A stretch of 25,344 bases of DNA from Facklamia sp050409585 (GTDB lineage Bacteria; Bacillota; Bacilli; Lactobacillales; Aerococcaceae), in contig NZ_JBNUPE010000017.1 of assembly GCF_050409585.1 (NCBI RefSeq), forward strand, positions 1 through 25,344, written 5' to 3'. Below, in pieces: positions 1 through 7,724 of this stretch; positions within the stretch are counted from its first letter, which is position 1, and the number at the start of each line of letters is the position of its first letter. Made by a program: the position numbers and the translations under genes. Under the pieces are notes generated by a model. That model did not search any database, was not told where the DNA came from, and saw nothing but the letters and a program-made list of their open reading frames with translations.

Positions 1-76
1 GTACTTTCTTCTTTAGAGCTTATTTCTTTGGTACTCTCTTCTTTAGAGCTCTCTTCTTTGGTACTTTCTTCTTTAG
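1..76. repeat. 30-bp tandem repeat inside the lipoprotein gene
   Basis: Two contiguous 30-base units (1-30, 31-60) differing at a few positions, plus a partial third copy (61-76). The unit length is a multiple of 3, so each copy adds ten in-frame residues of the KEES/KEST type. Expansion or contraction would change linker length without breaking the frame. Confidence 0.8.
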
Positions 77-257
77 TTGTTTCCTCTTTAGTTGTTTCCT
101 CTTCAGTTTCTTCATTCATCACTTCAGTAGCTGTTGTTTCATCAACGGATGTGTCAGTATTCGTGGTAGTGTTCTCATTTGTACAACCAACTAATAGGGC
201 AATGGCTGATAGAGATAGCACTCCCACTTTCATCTGATTTAAAATTGATTTTTTCAT
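1..257 (-). CDS. Lipoprotein, N-terminal part (cut by window edge)
   Basis: Minus-strand reading frame that starts at ATG (257-255) and runs off the left edge after 85 codons, so only the N-terminus is visible. It begins MKKSILNQ, has a hydrophobic stretch and then a lipobox LVGC with the lipidated Cys at residue 25, the pattern of a signal-peptidase II lipoprotein anchored on the outer face of the membrane. After the Cys come a Thr/Asn-rich spacer and a low-complexity acidic tail built on KEES(T/S) units. Such tails usually act as flexible spacers before a folded domain, which would lie outside the window. A good ribosome binding site (GGGAGAG) lies about 5 bases upstream. The function of the missing domain cannot be told. 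Confidence 0.8.
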   Translation of the reverse strand, partial: MKKSILNQMKVGVLSLSAIALLVGCTNENTTTNTDTSVDETTATEVMNEETEEETTKEETTKEESTKEESSKEESTKEISSKEES

Positions 258-600
258 TCAACTCTCCCTTTCATCAATAGAATTTATTAATCAGCAACAA
301 TAAAATGAATATGCTTATTTTATGACAAACATATTTCATTCAGCTTTATTGTACGAACGAAAACCCAACAAGTCAAACAATTCAATATTAAATTAGATAT
401 AAACAACATATATTATAGATAATGAAAACTTGCTAGAAAATTTATTATTAAATTTAATTATCAAATTATTCAAAATTACTTAGCATAGATTGCTTAAAGA
501 GAATCATGTAGCCGGCTTATCTTGAAGCTTAAATATAAAATTTAAAAAGCGAAGCCTATGAATTATGTTAAGAGGGATTTTATTTTTTTGTTAGTCGCTT
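258..600. other. Intergenic region, no intact gene; weak promoter for the lipoprotein
   Basis: AT-rich stretch without a supportable gene. On the minus strand a possible promoter for the lipoprotein has -35 TTGTCA (328-323), a 17-base spacer and -10 TTTTAT (305-300), with four of six -10 positions matching. The rest has scattered stops in all frames and may include the lost 5' part of the decayed DegV-like gene that follows, but I could not align it. Confidence 0.35.
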
Positions 601-1082
601 TATAGAAAGAAAGTGTATAAATGAATCAGCAAAAACATCTATTATAACTTGAAAGAATTAGCGAATACCCCAATTAAAGTCATTGATTCAAAATTTAATT
701 CAGGCGCTCAGTGACTGGTGGTTAAAAAAGCTGCAGAAGTTTTAGCCGCTAGAGAGGACTTTTAAGAAACGGTTAAAAGAATAGAAGGAACTATTAAGAA
801 AACGCATCTCTTTATCAACGCTCCTACCTTGAAATATATGTTAAATCAGGATGCATAGCTAGGGCGCAGGTTTTTGTTACCAATAAGGTCATTTTAAAAC
901 CAGTAGTCTCGATGGATGAGGTTGGCGGAGGGGTAGCAATAGGTATGACCATTAGTTAAAAGGGTAATATTAAAAAGATTCAAAAATGAGTTAATAATTG
1001 TATGCCAGAGCATACAATTATTAACTATGCTAGTGTTCATGCCTATGGAGGCCAATGCGTGCAAGAATTTGAGGAATATTAA
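601..1082 (+). pseudogene. Decayed DegV-family (fatty-acid-binding) protein gene
   Basis: Translation gives recognisable DegV-family pieces split by stops and at least one frameshift. In the frame of base 673 one reads IKVIDSKFNSGAQ, then KKAAEVLA, and TIKKTHLFINAPTLKYML, matching the DegV pattern of a VIDSK strand followed by an 'APTLxYL' segment before the glycine-rich loop. Stops interrupt it at 622, 712, 763 and 856. After about 860-885 the similarity moves to another frame, with ILKPVVSMDEVGGGVAIG and a C-terminal INYASVHAYGG segment, interrupted at 957 and 987 and ending at 1080-1082. Intact members are about 280 residues and bind fatty acids for the FakA kinase. Identification is by motif memory, not by search. 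Confidence 0.65.
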
Positions 1083-1115
1083 ACTTAATTAATTAGTAGG
1101 GGGCTAGATTATACG

Positions 1116-1300
1116 ATGGAAATTTTAGCATTTGTAGCGATGAGTGCGAGGATAGGTTCGGTCGCTATCGCTTTAACTACTGAATCGAATAAGAAGGGGG
1201 TTAACTGGATTTTAAAAGGGTAATTATATATAGTATGTTATTTATAGTCACCTTGGTGATCGCCACTCAAGGCTTTATGACTAAGATGGAGGTGGCTTGA
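1116..1300 (+). pseudogene. Small hydrophobic membrane protein gene, frameshifted
   Basis: The ATG at 1116 opens a hydrophobic frame (MEILAFVAMSARIGSVAIAL) that stops at 1221-1223. A second hydrophobic segment (MLFIVTLVIATQGFMTK) continues in another frame and ends with the TGA at 1298-1300. Together they would make a protein of about 60 residues with two membrane segments. The last TGA overlaps the ATG of the following DUF1295 remnant (ATGA arrangement), so the two were translationally coupled before decay. I do not recognise the family. A pair of unrelated tiny ORFs is the alternative. Confidence 0.45.
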
Positions 1301-1878
1301 TGTTGCCACTTCTTTTCCCCTTTATTTATTTCACTATTATTTTTTTGATTACTACTAAAATTAAGGGCAACTCAATTGTCGATATAGGGTGGGGCTTAGT
1401 CTTTGTGTTGCAAGGAATCTTTAATTTTATTGTCGGCTCGGTAAGCTATTCGATTATTAAATACAATCAATTTGATTTTTCTATGAGTCATAATTACATT
1501 GTAATAATTAGCTTGCTAATTGCTGTCATTGGTCTGTTTGTCGAAGTGGTTGGCGATGAACAACTTAGATAACACATAAATAAAAACACAGGCAAATGAC
1601 TCCGAACAGACTTATGGTCAATGCCCCGTCATCCTAATTATTTTAGAGAGATCTTAGTTTGGGTCGACCTATATATTAGTGGGTTCACCTTATTATTTAT
1701 TCAAGCCGTTCATCCTGTTTATTATATCGTTCTAGTTATTTCTCCTCTAGTAATGGCGACAGTATTGATAAAAATATCTATTCCTTTATTAGAAAAAATA
1801 TGTAGTAATATGAAGATTGGCAAGAATATACTCAAAGAGTCCCTATGTTATTTCTATGTGGCAAGAAATAACATCTAA
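1300..1878 (+). pseudogene. DUF1295 (steroid 5-alpha-reductase-like) membrane protein, two in-frame stops
   Basis: A single reading frame from ATG 1300 to the stop at 1876-1878 is broken only by TAA at 1570-1572 and TGA at 1597-1599. The N-terminal piece has several membrane segments and the family's SIVDIGWG motif. The C-terminal piece carries RHPNYFREIL and the later ISPLVMATVLIKISIPLLEK helix, both typical of DUF1295 proteins. The short stretch between the stops still reads as the family's linker (QLR-HINKNTGK-LRTDLWSM-RHPNYF), which shows recent nonsense mutation and not two genes. A ribosome binding site GGAGGTGG lies just before 1300. The length (about 193 codons) is a little short of the usual 250-270. 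Confidence 0.75.
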
Positions 1879-1886
1879 TAAAAAAT

Positions 1887-1924
1887 CTTCCTAACAAACT
1901 GTTTTGAGACAGTTTGTTAGGAAG
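1887..1924. terminator. Bidirectional-type terminator hairpin
   Basis: Perfect 16-bp stem (1887-1902 with 1909-1924) around the loop TTTGAG. It has A-rich sequence on the left and T-rich sequence on the right, so it could end the decayed operon on the plus strand and the ABC transporter gene on the minus strand. Confidence 0.85.
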
Positions 1925-1977
1925 TTATTTTGTATTAAAGTTCGAAGTTAAAATGGATAGGAGGTTGGAGGTCAAAT

Positions 1978-4707
1978 CTATTCACTACGAAGAGCTTCAA
2001 CCGGGTTTTTGCGTGAAGCTTGTTTAGATGGAATTAAACCAGCAATAAATGATAGTAGAATGCTTAAGCCAATTAAGATAAGGGCATTTTTAAAAGATAA
2101 GCTGACTGTGACATCTTCTTCTAATAAGTGCAGCAATAAATTGTTTAAAGGAGTGTGTAATAAATAAGTAAACCCGATGCCTAATAATCCTGAAAACAAG
2201 CCGATAATAATCGTTTCAGCATTAAAAACCGTTGAAATATTTCTTTTTGAGGCGCCGATGGCTCTTAGAATACCAATTTCTTTTGTGCGTTCTAATACTG
2301 AGATATAAGTGATGATCCCGATCATAATCGATGATACGAGTAATGATACGCTGACAAAAGCAATGAGAACGTAGGTAATAACATTCATAATTTCCGAAAC
2401 GGAAGACATGATTAAGCCGGCAAAGTCGGAGTAGGTAATTTTTTCCTTTTCACTAACAGTCTGATTATAAGCTTCAATTGCGTCAGAAATAGCTTCTTTA
2501 TCAGCAAAATCATCTGCATAAATACTGATTGCAGAAGGATTTTCAGTAGAAACGACACCAAATTCTTTTAAATTAGTGTCGTAACTAGCCGGTGCAATTG
2601 AAGAATCATAAATTTCAAGAAGGGACGAATCATCCAGGTCTTTAACGACTTGATTAAATGGATCCGCGATATTAGCCGGATTGTCAGCTAAATTTGGCTC
2701 TGTTGTTGCGAACGGTTCTAAGCTTTGCTGTTTTGCTTGAATTTGCTTAATAAATTCAGCTTGTTGACTGAGGGTGAAATCCTCTAAATAATGATAGACA
2801 TCTTCAATTTTTTCTCTATCGTTAGCTGCTTCAAAAGCTAGACCATTTAAAACGTTGGTTTTTGGTTGCTTTTTTTGTGCTTGAACGATGTCACTTTGAT
2901 TGACATAAGCCATTAAAAAGTTTCTTAATTTGCGTGTATAAGCAAGCGGAGTGCGAATGGTTAAGGTTTTAGCATTATCAACTGGTTGAATGATACCGGA
3001 AATTTTTATCGGGATAGCTTTTTCTTTAACAACTTTTTCAATCGTTAAGGGATCGTCAGTCAGTTTTTGATAATTACCTCGCGCGTTTTTCTCATAGTAA
3101 TCACTGCGAGGTAATAAATAAAAAGTTTGATTGCGTAGGTCTTTAAACCGAAGTGTCTTTTTTTCGAGGAGAAGTTCTTCATCATTTTCTATTTGATTGA
3201 GAATTTTCTCATAATCTTTAGCGGGGAGCATGCCAAACTCGTAAAAATCAGAAAGGCTGATTTCATTGGCTTCATTTACAACCAGCACCATCTCATTATA
3301 TTTTTCAGGCCATTTACCATCGATTAAATGATAATTATCCTTTACAACTGGGCTAATAACTTGCTCACCTTGACCTGGAAGAAGTTCGCTAATTTTTGTG
3401 TTGGGTTGATTAAACGAGTTTGAAGGGGAGCTAAAGTTTGTTCTTGGTTGTCGATTTACACTTTCAAAAGAACTACCATCAGTATTGATCAAACGCTCAT
3501 TTTCGTCGTAGGCGAATAAATCAAAATTGATAGCGTAAGAATAAACGATACCATTTTTGCCGACATAGTTAGAAAGTTCATTGTCATCTTGATCTAAATA
3601 TTTTTTGAAAGCTGTTAAATTATTTTGGCGAAAAGAAGAATTGAACTCACTCATTTGTTCAAGCGATTCATTGTTACTGTAGATGACGTCTAAATTTTCA
3701 TTTTTAGAGTCGGTATCTTCTGTTTCTTTAGTAGAAGTTTCCGCTCTTCTTGCCGACATTAATTGACTAAAGTCGACAGACTCCTGTTCAATGGTTATTG
3801 GATAGGCCGACATAGTCTCTTCTTGGACGTTATCAATATAGTTATTCACGCCGGTCGATAGCGATAGAATGAGGGCAATTCCAATAATCCCGATGGACCC
3901 TGCAAAAGCTGTCAAAAACGTTCGGGCTTTTTTAGCGTTTAAATTATTAAAACTTAACGACAAGGCCGTAAGAAACGACATGGAAGACTTGCCCATGCTT
4001 TCATGCTTAGAGTTTTTGTTTTCTTCAATGGCTAAAGGATGGGTGTCAGAAATGACTTTGCCGTCTTGCAATTCAATAATGCGGTTGGAGTATTGGTGAG
4101 CCAATTCAGCATTATGAGTAACCATCACGACCAAACGTTTTTTGGCAACGTTTTTTAATAGGTTCATTATTTGAAGGCTAGTCTGTGTATCTAAGGCTCC
4201 TGTCGGTTCATCGGCTAAAAGAATATCTGGCTCATTGACTAATGCTCGTGCGATCGCAACTCGTTGCATTTGCCCCCCAGATAAATGATTGGGCTGTTTG
4301 TTGATATGATCTTTTAACCCTACTTCCTCTAAGGCTTTGATAGCTTTTTGCTTCCGAAGCTTGGCTGAAATTCCTGAAATAGTAAGTGCCAATTCAACAT
4401 TGGATAAAACGGATTGGTGAGGGATTAAATTATAGCTTTGAAAGACAAAACCGACCGAGTGGTTGCGGTATGAATCCCAGTCTTTGTCTTTATAATTTTT
4501 GGTTGAAATGCCATTAATAATAATATCACCACTGTCATAGCGGTCCAAGCCGCCAATGATATTGAGTAACGTCGTTTTACCTGACCCGCTGTGACCTAAA
4601 ATAGATACAAACTCATTGTCTCTTAAATTGAACGTCACATTATCCAAGGCTTTTTGCTTAAAGCCCCCTGTATGGTAACTTTTGGTTATTTTTTCTATTT
4701 GGTGCAT
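1978..4707 (-). CDS. ABC transporter, ATPase fused to FtsX/MacB-type permease
   Basis: 909-residue fusion. The N-terminal ATPase (about 1-225) shows Walker A GHSGSGKT (38-45), Q-loop Gln90, signature LSGGQ (142-146), Walker B ILLADE (162-167) and H-loop His198, all intact. It is closest to the LolD/MacB type. A linker leads to the first membrane helix (about 262-285), then a large outside domain of roughly 480 residues, then three C-terminal helices with the FtsX-like stretch ERTKEIGILRAIGASKRNI. This is the type VII (mechanotransmission) architecture, used for export of peptides or lipoproteins or for resistance to envelope-active compounds rather than import. The start is supported by AAGGAG 8 bases upstream. 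No two-component system or partner lies nearby, so the substrate is unknown. It is preceded by its own promoter and ended by the hairpin at 1887-1924. Confidence 0.93.
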   Translation of the reverse strand: MHQIEKITKSYHTGGFKQKALDNVTFNLRDNEFVSILGHSGSGKTTLLNIIGGLDRYDSGDIIINGISTKNYKDKDWDSYRNHSVGFVFQSYNLIPHQSVLSNVELALTISGISAKLRKQKAIKALEEVGLKDHINKQPNHLSGGQMQRVAIARALVNEPDILLADEPTGALDTQTSLQIMNLLKNVAKKRLVVMVTHNAELAHQYSNRIIELQDGKVISDTHPLAIEENKNSKHESMGKSSMSFLTALSLSFNNLNAKKARTFLTAFAGSIGIIGIALILSLSTGVNNYIDNVQEETMSAYPITIEQESVDFSQLMSARRAETSTKETEDTDSKNENLDVIYSNNESLEQMSEFNSSFRQNNLTAFKKYLDQDDNELSNYVGKNGIVYSYAINFDLFAYDENERLINTDGSSFESVNRQPRTNFSSPSNSFNQPNTKISELLPGQGEQVISPVVKDNYHLIDGKWPEKYNEMVLVVNEANEISLSDFYEFGMLPAKDYEKILNQIENDEELLLEKKTLRFKDLRNQTFYLLPRSDYYEKNARGNYQKLTDDPLTIEKVVKEKAIPIKISGIIQPVDNAKTLTIRTPLAYTRKLRNFLMAYVNQSDIVQAQKKQPKTNVLNGLAFEAANDREKIEDVYHYLEDFTLSQQAEFIKQIQAKQQSLEPFATTEPNLADNPANIADPFNQVVKDLDDSSLLEIYDSSIAPASYDTNLKEFGVVSTENPSAISIYADDFADKEAISDAIEAYNQTVSEKEKITYSDFAGLIMSSVSEIMNVITYVLIAFVSVSLLVSSIMIGIITYISVLERTKEIGILRAIGASKRNISTVFNAETIIIGLFSGLLGIGFTYLLHTPLNNLLLHLLEEDVTVSLSFKNALILIGLSILLSFIAGLIPSKQASRKNPVEALRSE

Positions 4708-4766
4708 TGTAAAACTCCTTCATTGAAAGATTTACGAATAAATGGTAATGGTCTCATTTCAAACAA

Positions 4767-4772
4767 AGTATA
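4767..4772 (-). promoter_or_regulatory. Extended -10 promoter of the ABC fusion gene
   Basis: Minus-strand TATACT (4772-4767) preceded by TG one base upstream, an extended -10 box. The -35 region (TCGAAT at 17-base spacing) is weak. It lies about 60 bases before the start codon. Confidence 0.45.
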
Positions 4773-5344
4773 TCACTAATACCGACCTAATTCGATCCTA
4801 GCGCAAACAAAAAATAGCAACACAATATCTTCCACCTAAAAAACTCAAGTCGAAAGTTTTAAGGTATGCGTGGGAGGCCTTGCGATAAAATAGTAAGTGT
4901 GATCAATTGTCTGATAAGGATGTTTTTTATATTTTATATTCTTAGCTTAATGGGACATGAACGACTAAAATAATCCGTCAGGTAACGATTGGAGCATTAT
5001 TTTATAATATAAATCTATCAGTTTCTAAAATGACACCAAGGGGAGCTAGTTTGTAGGATGCTTAAAGGGAACAGTGCATAAGTTTTCCAAGCAATAGCCA
5101 TTGTGGCCTACCACTTAATTAAATAGAATTTTAAGAAGTTATCTAATAAATCAGGCCTATTTATTAGAAACTCTGATAGGTCCGCGGCCTGTTAGTAAGT
5201 TATAATAGCATCAGGAATATTATTTAGATGCATCCATCCAAGATGTTGAGAGTGGTTTTGTTTATAGGAAGCCTGTTGTTCACAAAAGCGGTAGGACTTA
5301 AATAATGCTAGTGCAACTAATAGAAAAAGAGCGAGGGGTTAATT
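4773..5344. other. Gene-free stretch upstream of the TIM-barrel gene
   Basis: Nearly 600 bases with no intact ORF. A short inverted repeat CTAATAAAT-N7-ATTTATTAG lies at 5143-5167, and TATAAT at 5201-5206 is a candidate -10 for the downstream gene without a clear -35. Short plus-strand stretches look faintly protein-like, for example around 4910-5060 and 5225-5290. They are cut by many stops and I could not assign a family. This may be a very old gene remnant or plain spacer. Confidence 0.4.
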
Positions 5345-6244
5345 TTGAATAGTAAGCGTATGTTAGATTGTTTCGCAAGTGATTTTGCTACGATGACTTC
5401 CTCGGATTTACTCAATAGTATACGAGCTAATGAAGGCAGAACTTTATTAGTAGAATTAAGAGAAGATCGAACTCCTCACCTACCTGATCTTACTAACAGT
5501 GAACTTGCTCGAGCCGCTGGTGCGGATTTGATTTTGCTCAATCAAGTAGATGTTTTTAATCCAAAGATATGGGCTTTACCAGATACGCCACATCCAATTG
5601 AAACTTTGAAACAGTTTGTCCAACGTCCCATCGGTGTCAATTTAGAACCGGTAGCCAGTGAGGGACATTATTTGGAAAAAGTAAAGAGCCTAGTTGAGGG
5701 GCGTATATGTAGTGTTGAAAGCTTAAAAAGAGTGGAAGAATTGGGGTTAGATTTTATATGCTTAACAGGAAACCCACAATCCGGAGTTAGTAATCAGGCA
5801 ATAGTAGAAGGTATTCGTCTGGCGAAAAACCATTATTCTGGTATTGTGATTGCTGGCAAAATGCATGGGGCAGCCTATGATGAACCTATTTCTTCAGAAG
5901 AATGGGTGCAACACTTTTTGACAGCTGGGGCTGAAATTATCATATTACCTCAAGTTGGAACCGTGCCTGGTTACTCGATGGAAGAGTTTAGGCGCAGTTG
6001 TCAGTTGATTCACAAAGTGGGGGCTTTGAGTTTAGCAGCTAACGGGACGAGTCAGGATTGTTCACAAAAAGAGGTGGTTACTCAATTGGGATTAACTGCT
6101 AAAATAGGTGGTGCAGATATTTTGCATATTGGTTGTTCAGGTAGTGGGGGCATTGCCCCGTTTGAAAATATTATGCAATTATCGATTGCCATTCGAGGGT
6201 TGAATCACACGCTTAGAAGAATGGCCATATCCAATCTTCGATAA
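5345..6244 (+). CDS. DUF7916-type TIM-barrel protein of unknown function
   Basis: 299 residues from a TTG start with a GAGGGG ribosome binding site about 7 bases upstream; ATG 5360 is an alternative. The order of motifs is that of a family often labelled 'haloacid dehalogenase-like' or 'PEP phosphonomutase-like' and now DUF7916. They are RMLDCFASDF at the start, EGRTLLVE, ADLILLNQVDVFNP, PIGVNLEPV, LDFICLTGNPQSGVSN, IVIAGKMHGA, AEIIILPQVGTVPG, LAANGTSQ, DILHIGCSGSGGI and a basic C-terminal RGLNHTLRRMA. Regularly spaced beta strands with small or polar residues at their ends suggest a (beta/alpha)8 barrel with a phosphate- or sugar-binding mouth. The gene sits 115 bases before a CUT1 sugar-type ABC importer, so it may act on what that system brings in. 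No catalytic reaction can be assigned. Family recognition is from memory. Confidence 0.75.
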   Translation: MNSKRMLDCFASDFATMTSSDLLNSIRANEGRTLLVELREDRTPHLPDLTNSELARAAGADLILLNQVDVFNPKIWALPDTPHPIETLKQFVQRPIGVNLEPVASEGHYLEKVKSLVEGRICSVESLKRVEELGLDFICLTGNPQSGVSNQAIVEGIRLAKNHYSGIVIAGKMHGAAYDEPISSEEWVQHFLTAGAEIIILPQVGTVPGYSMEEFRRSCQLIHKVGALSLAANGTSQDCSQKEVVTQLGLTAKIGGADILHIGCSGSGGIAPFENIMQLSIAIRGLNHTLRRMAISNLR

Positions 6245-6359
6245 AGACTCTGCTTCAAGACTTATTACTAAAAAAGATGGAAAGGATGTGGTAGGCTAGA
6301 ATAGATAATTATTTAGGGATTTAGTCATTCCAACAACTTAAAGAATAAAGGAGAAAAAT

Positions 6360-7613
6360 ATGAAAAAAACATTAAAAAGCATCTTAGCAGCATCGCTCAC
6401 TTTATCAACTGTGTTAGCACCTTTAACAGCTATGGCTCAAGAAGAAAATGCAGGTATAGAAATTAGCTTTATGATTCCTGATTGGGGAGCTCCATCGGAT
6501 GAAATGTTGGCTAGATTTGAAGAAGAGTATGGGATTAAAGTCAATGTTTTACCAACTAGTTGGGACGATATTCGTGATAAGTTAGCGATTGCAGCTGCAA
6601 GTAACACGGTGGCAGCGGATGTCTTTGAAGTAGATTGGTCTTGGATGGGAGAATTCACCAGCGCAGATTGGTTGGCTCCTATTGATTTGCCAGATGCGGA
6701 TGCTTTTCCAGCAATCGAGCAATTTATGCTAAACGATGAGGTCTATGCAGTCCCTTATGCAAATGATTTTCGGATTGCCTACTACAATACAAAAATGTAT
6801 GAGGAGGCTGGCTTAGAAGAACCGCCAGTAACTTGGGATCAAGTGATGGAACAAGCTAAAACTATTAAAGATGCTGGAATTACAGAATACCCAGTATCGC
6901 TTCCGTTAGGTGCGGATGAAAATTTAACGACTACTTTCTTCTGGTTGGCTTATACACGCAATGGTATTTTATTTAATGAGGATAATACTTTGAATGAAGA
7001 AGCGTCTCTCGATGCATTAACTATTATTAAGGCTTTATCAGATGAAGAATTAATTAATCCAGGTAATGTGAACGGTTCGGGAATGGACGCTTACAGACAG
7101 ATTAACTCAGGAGATACTGCCTTTATAGTAGGCCCATCTTCATTTGTTGGTCGCGTTAATAATGAAGAGGAGTCAACAGTAGTTGGACAGGTAAAACCAA
7201 TTTTACTGCCAGGTGTTGATGCAAACGCTGAAAGAACAGTACCTTTCCAAGAAGCAGTAGGTATTTCACCAAATACTGAAAATATGGAAGCTGCTCAAAC
7301 CTTCGTTAAGTGGTATACTTCCGAAGAAACTCAATTAGAATTATTTGATGCGGTAGGAGCACTTCCTACACGATTAAGCATCTTACAGCAGCTAATTGAT
7401 GAGGAAAAGATTAAAAACACAGGTGCGATGGTTGAATTGGCTGAAATGGTTGAATCGCCATTCCCAAATGGGGTGCCAGAATATTACACCGAAATGAGTG
7501 CCGAAATTTATAATACTATCAATAAAATGGTAACTTCAGATCTTTCTGCCGAAGAGGTTGTTAAAGAATTAGTTGAAAAAGTAAATAGTGTTGTTGAGGA
7601 ATTTGCTGAGTAA
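6360..7613 (+). CDS. CUT1-type extracellular solute-binding protein
   Basis: 417 residues with a classical Sec signal peptide: MKKTLK, a hydrophobic core, and a likely signal-peptidase I site after LTAMA, before QEEN. The mature part has the family 1 solute-binding layout. There is an early strand ISFMIPDW, then FEEEYGIKVNVLPTSWDDIRDKLAIAAAS, the interior VYAVPYANDFRIAYYNTKMYEEAGL segment and a C-terminal WYTSEETQLELFDAVGALPTR. It would capture a sugar or related small molecule outside the cell for the two permeases that follow. There is no lipobox and no cysteine in the whole protein, which is unusual for a Gram-positive binding protein. Strong AAAGGAG site upstream. A hairpin after the gene may keep its transcript more abundant than the permeases'. 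Confidence 0.92.
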   Translation: MKKTLKSILAASLTLSTVLAPLTAMAQEENAGIEISFMIPDWGAPSDEMLARFEEEYGIKVNVLPTSWDDIRDKLAIAAASNTVAADVFEVDWSWMGEFTSADWLAPIDLPDADAFPAIEQFMLNDEVYAVPYANDFRIAYYNTKMYEEAGLEEPPVTWDQVMEQAKTIKDAGITEYPVSLPLGADENLTTTFFWLAYTRNGILFNEDNTLNEEASLDALTIIKALSDEELINPGNVNGSGMDAYRQINSGDTAFIVGPSSFVGRVNNEEESTVVGQVKPILLPGVDANAERTVPFQEAVGISPNTENMEAAQTFVKWYTSEETQLELFDAVGALPTRLSILQQLIDEEKIKNTGAMVELAEMVESPFPNGVPEYYTEMSAEIYNTINKMVTSDLSAEEVVKELVEKVNSVVEEFAE

Positions 7614-7621
7614 TTAATAAT

Positions 7622-7653
7622 AAATCTAGGTGTAGTGCACTACACCTAGATTT
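7622..7653 (+). terminator. Hairpin between binding-protein and permease genes
   Basis: Perfect 14-bp inverted repeat (7622-7635 with 7640-7653) around TGCA, followed by AAATTTTT and lacking a clean long T-run. It most likely works as a partial terminator or an RNA-stabilising 3' hairpin, a common way to make more binding protein than permease. An operator role is also possible given the perfect symmetry. Confidence 0.65.
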
Positions 7654-7666
7654 AAATTTTTAAGGG

Positions 7667-7704
7667 TTGATCCGTGCTATTATAAAAATGATAGTAGGGA
7701 TCAA
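7667..7704 (+). promoter_or_regulatory. Inverted repeat / possible promoter before the permease genes
   Basis: TTGATCC (7667-7673) and GGATCAA (7698-7704) form 7-base arms 24 bases apart. The left arm also overlaps a -35-like TTGATC with GATAGT (7690-7695) at 17 bases. Either an operator or a weak internal promoter; evidence is slight. Confidence 0.3.
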
Positions 7705-7724
7705 TGATTTAAAAGGAGTTTATT

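Noticed and set aside
1..76. Possible CRISPR array
   Set aside because: The 30-base units are contiguous with no spacers and translate in frame inside a lipoprotein gene.
28..237. Plus-strand 69-codon frame rich in Ser, Leu and Val
   Set aside because: It is the complement of the repeat-rich lipoprotein gene, which has a signal peptide, lipobox and ribosome site on the minus strand.
1570..1599. Programmed readthrough or selenocysteine at the TAA/TGA in the DUF1295 frame
   Set aside because: Two different stops 27 bases apart, no stem-loop that I could see, and neighbouring genes also broken; plain decay explains it.
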